From DATLHO01 sp035539855 (GTDB taxonomy: Bacteria; Bacteroidota; Ignavibacteria; OLB7): a stretch of DNA of 13,081 bases. Positions 7,068 through 13,081 of this stretch are shown here, one piece after another; the first letter of the stretch is position 1, and every line of letters starts with the position of its first letter. The position numbers and the translations under genes were made by a program. Where the stretch lies: assembly GCA_035539855.1 (NCBI GenBank), contig DATLHO010000266.1, forward strand, positions 1 through 13,081, in the 5' to 3' direction. The notes beneath the pieces are model-generated. The model ran no database searches and was not told the origin of the DNA. It saw only the letters and a list, made by a program, of their open reading frames with translations.

Positions 7068-7652
7068 TTAGCGCTCCGAGAGCGACGCCTCCTCGGCGCG
7101 CTCCTGGATGCTGCGCAACTGAAGCAGCAGGACCGCGGGCATCAGTTGCGGGACGACGCCGATCGTCGTGTATGTGAGCTGCACGATGCAGCGATCGGAA
7201 TCCTCGGGATCCTCCTCGAGCCGCACGGTAAAGAGTGAAGGAAAGTGCCCGCTGACCGACGGATCGACGATGTCGAGATCGCTGACGCTGAGCTGTGATC
7301 CCTCCATGCAGAGGAGGACCTCGCCGAAGCGATCGAAGACGACGCCCTCATGGGCGCGGTGGATGACGTAGCGGCCACCTTCGGAGGCTCCGAAGTACCC
7401 TGCAAGCGTCGACAGGCCGGCAAAGCGCGGCTGGTGCGAGAAGAGCCGGGCCGGCGAACCGACCACCGACCATACCCGACGCGGCGTCGCGTCGACCGTC
7501 GCCTGGACGGTCACCCCGCCGCGAGGCGAATCGAGGTGATCGAGCAGCTCGCCGTGCGTCTGCGCGACGTGATCCTCGTTCACCGAAAACGTACCATCGC
7601 TCCGACCATGGATCGCGCGCACGCGGCGCGGATACTCATACGTGTACTTCAT
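7068..7652 (-). CDS. SRPBCC-fold (START/polyketide-cyclase-like) protein
   Basis: A 194-residue soluble protein without signal peptide or membrane segment. The helix-grip signs are a strand GGVTVQATVDA followed by TPRRVWSVVGSPARL (45-70). Then come alternating strands (GRYVIHRAHEGVVFD, about 93-107; LFTVRLEED, 140-148; CIVQLTYTTIG, 155-165) and a long C-terminal helix (about 168-190) that would line the cavity. Family members bind hydrophobic ligands or act as cyclases and co-chaperones; nothing here tells which. The ATG at 7652 is chosen because GGAGG lies eight bases upstream on the minus strand, the best Shine-Dalgarno in the window. An earlier in-frame TTG at 7679 would place that site inside the gene. 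It stands alone, 311 bases from the Asp-box gene and 307 from the helicase. Confidence 0.8.
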   Translation of the reverse strand: MKYTYEYPRRVRAIHGRSDGTFSVNEDHVAQTHGELLDHLDSPRGGVTVQATVDATPRRVWSVVGSPARLFSHQPRFAGLSTLAGYFGASEGGRYVIHRAHEGVVFDRFGEVLLCMEGSQLSVSDLDIVDPSVSGHFPSLFTVRLEEDPEDSDRCIVQLTYTTIGVVPQLMPAVLLLQLRSIQERAEEASLSER

Positions 7653-7959
7653 GGGGACATCCTCCGTTCCTGGCCACAATCATCGATTCATCGACATCGG
7701 CTCGCACTGGTAAGACCCGCCGACCCCCCGTCTGTCACATGCAGACGAAGTCGATCCGATGTCCGAAGCTGTCAGACATCTGCACACGTCCAGGGATTGC
7801 CCCGGTTACGATTCGAATGGTGAGATGGTGTTAACGCCGACCCACGCCAGGAAACTAACCCCGACCCCATCCCCACCTGGACACAATACGTCCGCCACAG
7901 CCCCTCGGCCGCAGGCCGTGTCCCCTCGGCCGCAGGCCGTGTCCCCAGGGCCGAAGGCC
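7653..7959. other. Intergenic region between the SRPBCC and helicase genes
   Basis: No gene is supported in these 307 bases. The right end holds the three triloop hairpins (7901-7963) that end on the helicase stop codon. The left part must hold the leader and presumably the promoter of the SRPBCC gene. The TATCTT motif seen before three other genes is absent here. Weak inverted repeats such as GTCTG/CAGAC at 7730-7746 are too short to call. Confidence 0.5.
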
Positions 7960-7963
7960 CTAC
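7901..7963 (-). repeat. Three tandem 21-base triloop hairpin units at the helicase 3' end
   Basis: Units occupy 7901-7921, 7922-7942 and 7943-7963. The first two are identical, each with a CGGCC-GCA-GGCCG hairpin. The third is diverged but keeps the fold as AGGGCC-GAA-GGCCCT (7947-7961). One stem pair changed on both sides (C-G to G-C) and one extra A-T pair was gained. The third hairpin overlaps the helicase stop codon (7960-7962). On the minus strand the array would be the 3' end of the helicase mRNA. There is no T tract. Confidence 0.85.
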
Positions 7964-10011
7964 TCCTCCGCGACGACCCAGCGCTCTGCGATCTCTTCGG
8001 GGATCGTCTCGATGAAGCGCGAGGGCTTCGACAGGACCATCCCGCTGTCGCGGTCGTAGATGTTGACCGGGTAGCTGATCGCGAGCCGGTCCTTCGCGCG
8101 TGTCGTCGCGACGTACATCAGGCGGCGCTCCTCCTCGATCGATTCGTGCGAGCCGACCGAGCGCGCGGCGGGGAAGAATCCGTCGAGCGCCCAGATGAGG
8201 AAGACCGAGCTCCACTCGAGTCCCTTCGCCGAGTGGATCGTCGAGAGGACGAGCTTCTCGTCCTCGCTGCCGGACTCGCCGATGTCGGTGACCGACTCGT
8301 TCGGCGGCTCCAGCGCCATGTCGCTGAGGAACGAATTGAGCGAGCGGTAGCGTCCCGCGATCTCGGCGAAGACCTCGATGTCCTTCAGGCGCTTGGTGTA
8401 GTCGTCGTACTTGCGCTTCATGATCGGGCGGTAGTACCCGACGAGCAGATCGACCTTCTCCGGCAGCGGGATATGCTCGTCGACGAGGGCGCCGAGCGTC
8501 TCGAAGAGCCGGGCGACCGCCTGGTTGCCGAGTCCGCGCGCACGCTCGATCCCGTCGTGCGAGAGCGTAATGCTGCCGTCGATGATCGCGTCGATCACAC
8601 GCTGCGCGCCGCGCGGACCGACGCCCTCGAGCAGCAGCAGAATCCTGTTCCAGCTCACGACGTCGCGCATGTTGTGCAGCACCCGCAGGTGCGCGACCAG
8701 ATCCTTGACGTGCGCGGTCTCGATGAACTTGAATCCCCCCATCTTGATGTAGGGGATGTTCGCCTTGTTGAGCTCGATCTCCAGATCGAACGAGTGGAAG
8801 CTCGAGCGGAAGAGCACGGCCATGTCGTTGAGCTCGACGCCCTCCTCGCGCAGCTCGAGCACGCGCTGGACGACGAACTGCGACTGCAGCGTCTCGTTCA
8901 TGGTCGAGACGATCATGGGCAGGTCTCCGCCGACGCGCCGCGTGAACAGGTGCTTCTCGTACTTCTCCGCCGCCGATCGCAGCACTTCGTTGGTGAACGT
9001 GAGGATCGGCTGCGTTGAGCGGTAGTTCTCCTCGAGCGTGATCACGGTCGTGCCCGGGAAGTCCTCCGGGAAGTCCATGATGTTGCGGAAGTTCGCGCCG
9101 CGGAAGGAGTAGATCGACTGCGAGTCGTCGCCGACGACCATGACGTTGCGCCGTGTGCCGCTGAGGCGGTGGACGATCTCGTGCTGCAGCTTGTTGGTGT
9201 CCTGGTACTCGTCGACCATGATGAACCGGTGCATGTCGGCGAGGCGCTCGCGCACGTCGGGATGCTTCTCGAGGAGCATCACCATGTTGACGAGCAGGTC
9301 GTCGTAGTCCATCAGATCGTGCGCGCGCTTGTAGTCCTGGTAGGCTCGCGCGAGCGATTCGATCTCCTCGATCTCGTTGCGGTACTGCGGGTACTCGGCC
9401 TCGACGATCTCGCGCAGCGGCGTCATCCGGTTGATCGACGAGGAGATCATCGAGACGATCGTCTGCTTGCGCGGGAAGCGCCGCTTCTTCGCCTCGAGTC
9501 CGAGCCGCGTGCGCAGAAGGTTGACCACGTCCTCGCAGTCACCCTGATCGAGAATGTTGAAGCTCGGGTTGTAGCCGAGTCGCTGGGCGTGATGGCGAAG
9601 CGTGCGGTTGGCGAAGGAGTGGAACGTGCCGCCCTCGACCTGCTCGGCGCGCGGACCGACGAGCATCGAGGCGCGACGCAGCATCTCCTGCGCCGCCTTG
9701 CGCGTGAAGGTCAGAAGGAGGATGTGACCGGGAGGGATCCCCATCTCGATCATCCTCGCGACGCGATAGGTAAGCGTCCGGGTCTTGCCCGTGCCCGCGC
9801 CGGCGATCACGAGCACGGGTCCCTCGATGTTCTCGACGACCGCGAGCTGCGCGGCGTTGAGCTCGTCGGCATACCTGATCCTGAACGTCGGCGCCGAGAC
9901 GTCCTTCTGGCGCTTGAGCACGAACGTCTTGCGCGCCGGCGACTGCGGCCGCTCCGCCGGAAGCCGCGACGTGTCGTCACTCGATTGTGGAGGATCCTGT
10001 TCGGCGTTCAT
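7960..10011 (-). CDS. UvrD/PcrA/Rep-family superfamily 1A DNA helicase
   Basis: ATP-driven 3'-5' DNA helicase of the repair and replication-restart type, 683 residues. Motifs in order: Q motif LNAAQLAVV (51-59), Walker A AGAGTGKT (70-77), Ia LLTFTRKAAQEM (99-110), Ib GTFHSFANRTL (128-138), II DEYQD (267-271), III VVGDDSQSIYSFRGA (292-306), IV LEENYRS (326-332), V STIHSAKGLEW (590-600) and VI EERRLMYVATTRAKDRL (627-643). All are intact, so it should be active. It has a 45-residue polar, proline-rich N-terminal extension and lacks the C-terminal tail by which PcrA/UvrD contacts RNA polymerase. No nuclease domain is present, so it is not an AddA/RecB type. The ATG follows the protease stop by six bases with no clear Shine-Dalgarno, suggesting one transcript and translational coupling. 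PcrA versus UvrD versus Rep cannot be settled from motifs, so no symbol is given. Confidence 0.95.
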   Translation of the reverse strand: MNAEQDPPQSSDDTSRLPAERPQSPARKTFVLKRQKDVSAPTFRIRYADELNAAQLAVVENIEGPVLVIAGAGTGKTRTLTYRVARMIEMGIPPGHILLLTFTRKAAQEMLRRASMLVGPRAEQVEGGTFHSFANRTLRHHAQRLGYNPSFNILDQGDCEDVVNLLRTRLGLEAKKRRFPRKQTIVSMISSSINRMTPLREIVEAEYPQYRNEIEEIESLARAYQDYKRAHDLMDYDDLLVNMVMLLEKHPDVRERLADMHRFIMVDEYQDTNKLQHEIVHRLSGTRRNVMVVGDDSQSIYSFRGANFRNIMDFPEDFPGTTVITLEENYRSTQPILTFTNEVLRSAAEKYEKHLFTRRVGGDLPMIVSTMNETLQSQFVVQRVLELREEGVELNDMAVLFRSSFHSFDLEIELNKANIPYIKMGGFKFIETAHVKDLVAHLRVLHNMRDVVSWNRILLLLEGVGPRGAQRVIDAIIDGSITLSHDGIERARGLGNQAVARLFETLGALVDEHIPLPEKVDLLVGYYRPIMKRKYDDYTKRLKDIEVFAEIAGRYRSLNSFLSDMALEPPNESVTDIGESGSEDEKLVLSTIHSAKGLEWSSVFLIWALDGFFPAARSVGSHESIEEERRLMYVATTRAKDRLAISYPVNIYDRDSGMVLSKPSRFIETIPEEIAERWVVAEE

Positions 10012-10017
10012 GACGGC

Positions 10018-12996
10018 TCAGTATTCGAACTCCCAGGTGATCGGCGTCTCGTCACCGCGGAGCTTGAACGACATCTCGCCGAGGCCCCTGTAGCCGGCCG
10101 GGATCGGTGTCGTGGGCATCCGCCCGCGATAGGTCTGCGCGACGTACGGCACGAGCTCGGTGCCGCTCCAGCCGTCGATCGGACGCGGCTCGCTCGGGCG
10201 CACGTGCTTCTCGATGATCGTGATCGGGATGCGCGGCAGGTCGGCGTCGCGCGCGAAGCCGACGATGAGCTCCAGGCGGAAGCGCGTGCTGTCGGCCTCA
10301 CGATTGAAGTTGGGGAGGAACACCCACTCGCTCGGCGTGCTGAATGCCTCCTCGGCCTGCACGTTGCCGTCCTCGTCGACGATGCGCGCGAGGATGTCGG
10401 TCGTGCGGTTGTAGTCCTTCGGCTCGAAGACCGGCCCGATCCACAGCGCGCCGTCGTCCTTGCGTATCGTCAGCGGCATCGAAAAGGTGTCGGAGCGGAT
10501 CGTGTCGATGACCGTGCGGACATATCCCTTCGCCGTCACGGCAGTCGTTCCGTTTACGGTCTCGTGGCCGCTGTTGACGGCGGTGACCACCGCCTCGCGC
10601 TCGCGCTCCTCGCCGACGACCTCCACGTTGAAGTCGACCATGATGGACTCGACCGCGAGCGAGAAGCTCGAGGGATTTCCCGCGCTCTCGAACGCATCGG
10701 CCTGCACGACGACCTCGACGATGCCGTCGCCGAGCGACTCGGCCGACACGACGTTCGAGCCCGACGTGCGCTCGCGTGCGATCACGCGCGGAAGGTAGTT
10801 GACGTCGTAGCCGTTGTGATCGATGATCCAGCCCGAGACGTTGGACTTCGAGCCGGCCGGCACGCTGAGCGTGAAGCGCAGTGCGGCGGCTCCGCGCGGT
10901 GGCGCGAAGAAGAACCGGCGCACGTGTCCGGCCGGCAGCTCGAACGTGGGCGTCGCAACGGCGAAGTCCTTCTCGGGAGAGAACCGATACGGGACGATGA
11001 TCGTGTTGAGAAGCTCGAACTCGACATCCGACGCGCCGGCCGGTCCGGTGCCGGAGGCGCGCCGGCCGATGACGCGAGCCGTGTAGAGTCCGGGCTCGCG
11101 AAGCGCCTCGCGGTCATAGATGACGTCGACCTCGGCGTTGCCCTGGTTGCGGATGTAGACGGTGTTCTGCACCGTCCGCAGCCACGGCGCGGTCGACTCG
11201 AGCGTGAAGGCGCGGAAGAATTCGTCGCCGCGCTTGCGATCGGAGCGTGCGATGGTAAACGTCTGGCGCCAGTCGTCGCCGGGCGTGTAGCTGCTGCGCC
11301 AGAACGCGGTCGGTCCGCGACGATCGGGGTAGTTCGGGGAGTATGTCGAGATGTCGTACTCCTCGAGGTCCGCGGCGAAACCGCTGCGTCGGTACTGCTT
11401 CAGCAGCTCGTACGCGCGACGCACGTTGACGACGCCGCCTCCCTGCTCGACCATCGAGTAGTGCGGCAGCGGCACGGCCGAAGCGCGCAGCGCGCGGCGC
11501 ATGAGCGACTGCGTCGGCACGAACGTCGAGTCCTCCTGGCGCAGCGCGCTCAGCAGCAGGGCGACGACGCCGGCCGTGTACGGACTCGCCATCGAGGTGC
11601 CGCTGAGGCGGGACTCGAACGAGAAGCGCGTGATCGTGCTGACGGCGGTTCCGGGGGCGACGACGTCGGGCTTGTCGACCTCTCCGCCGCGCGAGGAGAA
11701 ATCCCAGAGGATATCGTCGGAGAGCGAGGCGCTATACGTGTCGCGGCCGACGCCGCGCGGCAGCAGGGCGCCGACGGTGATCATGCGCGAGCCCGCGCCG
11801 GGGATGCCGACGGTCGACAGTCCCGGACCCTCGTTGCCGGCGGAGGTGACGACGTAGAGGTTCGGGTGCTTCGCGATGATCTCGTCGATGATCCCCTCGA
11901 TCTCGGCCTGGCCTTCGAGTGCGGAGCCGATGCCGAAGCTCATGTTGACGACCACCGGCGTGTGAAACGCGGCGAGCGAGTCGGCGAGGCGGCCGGCGTA
12001 CTCGTAGGCCTGCTTCATCGTTCCGGTGACGGTGATGTCCTTGGCCCAGTCGGCGGAGAACTTTCCGGAGATCACCTGCGCGCCGGGGGCGACGCCGTTG
12101 AAGCCGGGCTCGCGATTGATGCCGAAGCCCGCGGCGATGCCGGCGACATGCGTGCCGTGGACGTTCATGTCGTAGTGGAACGCGACCTCGCGGCGTGCCG
12201 AATCGATCGACGCGGCCATCGTCAGCGGCGACTTCGCGTCGTCCTCCCGCTGGTGGAACTCGATCGTCTCGCGAGTCTGTCGGAACGTGCCGACGGAGGA
12301 TTCTCCGTCCATGCTCGAGTCGGCGTCGGTGTCGACCGCGACGCGCCAGCCGTCGGCCGTGCGCCACAGCAGGGCGCCGAAGGCCGACGTCGAGGCGCCG
12401 TCGCCATCGAAGTCGCGGACGCTCGAATTGCGGAACCTGCGCTCGCGCATCACCCCGACGAGCCACTCGCCGTCGACGGGCTGCGGCGTGAGCTTCGCCA
12501 GGTCACGCAGGCGGATTCCCTCGCGCGTAAGCGACGCGACGCGAGTGTCGCCCGAGCCGGTGAGCGTCGCGCGCTCGAAGCCGACGACGTTCGAGCGTGA
12601 AAAGTCGATCGCGTCGATGACCTTCGGCAGTCCCGTCGACGTGCGCTCGAGTCCGGCGATCGAAGGATCGACGCCGGTATCGAACACGAGAATGACGACA
12701 CCGCGGCCATCGTACGTCGGATGCTCGAGCAGGAACGTATCGGCTCCGGAGGTCGACAGCGACATGAAGTTCCACGGCGGCACCCACGTCGAGCCGCTGC
12801 CGCCGCGAGCAGTGTCCGAGGCGACCGGCGAAGTGCCCGCCGGAGCGGTACCCCCAGACGAGGTGCCCGCAGGTGCGGTACCCGTCGGCGCGGGTGGTCG
12901 CGAATCAACGCGAACGGTCGTGCCGGTTCCGCTGCAGGCGGCAAGCGAAAGGGTCAGAACAAGAAGGCAGATGGTCGACCGCGACAGTCCGTTCAC
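10018..12996 (-). CDS. Subtilisin-family (S8) serine protease lipoprotein, tripeptidyl-peptidase-II-like
   Basis: A 992-residue lipid-anchored protease. Residues 1-20 are a signal peptide ending in lipobox LAAC with Cys 21. A low-complexity Thr/Ala/Pro/Gly tether (about 30-68) includes a doubled GTAPAGTS. The catalytic triad is Asp 106 (VFDTGVD), His 280 (VHGTHVAG) and Ser 468 (SGTSMASP), with oxyanion Asn 388 (SAGNEGP). The Asp-His distance of 174 residues far exceeds subtilisin's 32 and, with DGRGVVILVFDTGVDP and the GLPKVIDAID that follows, resembles tripeptidyl peptidase II. About 500 residues of beta-rich sequence after the catalytic domain fit that family's C-terminal part. It probably acts in the periplasm or on the outer membrane; its substrate is unknown. 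The start is GTG at 12996: an in-frame stop lies at 13012-13014, and only this start gives the full signal peptide. The helicase follows by six bases. Confidence 0.93.
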   Translation of the reverse strand: MNGLSRSTICLLVLTLSLAACSGTGTTVRVDSRPPAPTGTAPAGTSSGGTAPAGTSPVASDTARGGSGSTWVPPWNFMSLSTSGADTFLLEHPTYDGRGVVILVFDTGVDPSIAGLERTSTGLPKVIDAIDFSRSNVVGFERATLTGSGDTRVASLTREGIRLRDLAKLTPQPVDGEWLVGVMRERRFRNSSVRDFDGDGASTSAFGALLWRTADGWRVAVDTDADSSMDGESSVGTFRQTRETIEFHQREDDAKSPLTMAASIDSARREVAFHYDMNVHGTHVAGIAAGFGINREPGFNGVAPGAQVISGKFSADWAKDITVTGTMKQAYEYAGRLADSLAAFHTPVVVNMSFGIGSALEGQAEIEGIIDEIIAKHPNLYVVTSAGNEGPGLSTVGIPGAGSRMITVGALLPRGVGRDTYSASLSDDILWDFSSRGGEVDKPDVVAPGTAVSTITRFSFESRLSGTSMASPYTAGVVALLLSALRQEDSTFVPTQSLMRRALRASAVPLPHYSMVEQGGGVVNVRRAYELLKQYRRSGFAADLEEYDISTYSPNYPDRRGPTAFWRSSYTPGDDWRQTFTIARSDRKRGDEFFRAFTLESTAPWLRTVQNTVYIRNQGNAEVDVIYDREALREPGLYTARVIGRRASGTGPAGASDVEFELLNTIIVPYRFSPEKDFAVATPTFELPAGHVRRFFFAPPRGAAALRFTLSVPAGSKSNVSGWIIDHNGYDVNYLPRVIARERTSGSNVVSAESLGDGIVEVVVQADAFESAGNPSSFSLAVESIMVDFNVEVVGEEREREAVVTAVNSGHETVNGTTAVTAKGYVRTVIDTIRSDTFSMPLTIRKDDGALWIGPVFEPKDYNRTTDILARIVDEDGNVQAEEAFSTPSEWVFLPNFNREADSTRFRLELIVGFARDADLPRIPITIIEKHVRPSEPRPIDGWSGTELVPYVAQTYRGRMPTTPIPAGYRGLGEMSFKLRGDETPITWEFEY
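12830..12889 (-). repeat. Two-copy 30-base repeat encoding the protease tether
   Basis: Two imperfect 30-base units (12830-12859 and 12860-12889) each encode a ten-residue block containing GTAPAGTS. Being a multiple of three, copy changes keep the frame and would only lengthen or shorten the spacer between lipid anchor and catalytic domain. Confidence 0.8.
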
Positions 12997-13032
12997 GCTA
13001 ACAGGGCTCGTTCATGGGGAGAGAAGAATCGG

Positions 13033-13039
13033 GAAGATA
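13033..13039 (-). promoter_or_regulatory. Candidate promoter motif TATCTTC upstream of the protease-helicase pair
   Basis: On the minus strand TATCTTCCC lies about 37-43 bases before the GTG start at 12996. It shares the TATCTT core and spacing with the motifs before proS and the Asp-box gene. The remaining bases up to the window end are purine-rich on the plus strand and show no clear upstream element. Confidence 0.4.
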
Positions 13040-13081
13040 GGGGGAGCCGCGGAGGCGGGAAAGGACGATGGGGGGGAGGGG

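Noticed and set aside
7650..7679. A TTG start nine codons upstream for the SRPBCC gene
   Set aside because: The ATG at 7652 has a strong GGAGG eight bases upstream, which the longer reading would place inside the coding sequence.
7653..7959. A CRISPR-like array because of repeated C-rich units
   Set aside because: Units are contiguous without spacers and only three in number; they are hairpin repeats.
9169..12600. A 1143-codon open reading on the plus strand opposite the protease and helicase
   Set aside because: It is antisense to two genes with full catalytic motifs, its sequence is an Arg/Asp/Val/Ala-rich string without recognisable domains, and GC-rich genes commonly keep such opposite frames open.

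Overview
The window is GC-rich, densely coded DNA with six genes: five complete and one cut off at the left edge. The large secreted or envelope proteins and one likely Por/T9SS C-terminal sorting domain (gene at 4039-6756) point to the Bacteroidota/Chlorobiota side of the FCB group. The short Thermus/eukaryote-like prolyl-tRNA synthetase and the weak or absent Shine-Dalgarno sequences at most starts fit that. The high GC would suit a lineage such as Kapabacteria, Ignavibacteria or Rhodothermota, but that finer placement is inference. There is no sign of phage, plasmid, IS element, CRISPR array or tRNA/rRNA gene.

Layout. The start of an amphi-Trp domain gene runs leftward off the edge (1-135), with a five-unit heptamer array just upstream of its start codon. 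After a divergent intergenic region come proS (430-1875) and, 39 bases later, an OmpA-family envelope protein with lectin-like and PD40 repeat domains (1915-4023). A secreted Asp-box repeat protein (4039-6756) converges on it 15 bases away. Further right, still on the minus strand, lie an SRPBCC-fold protein (7068-7652), a UvrD/PcrA-type helicase (7960-10011) and a tripeptidyl-peptidase-II-like subtilisin lipoprotein (10018-12996). The protease and helicase are six bases apart and probably one transcript, protease first.

How the genes relate. I see no obvious single pathway or defence island. The set mixes housekeeping (proS, helicase) with envelope and secreted functions (OmpA protein, Asp-box protein, protease lipoprotein). 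The more unusual content is non-coding. A TATCTT motif lies about 37-46 bases upstream of three start codons and I found it nowhere else in the window. A 13-bp perfect hairpin is embedded in the signal-peptide codons of the OmpA gene. Three tandem GC-rich triloop hairpins end on the helicase stop codon, one with a compensatory base-pair change. A 13-bp hairpin whose loop reads GCAA on the minus strand follows the SRPBCC gene. I found no clear evidence of a wholly new multi-gene system.
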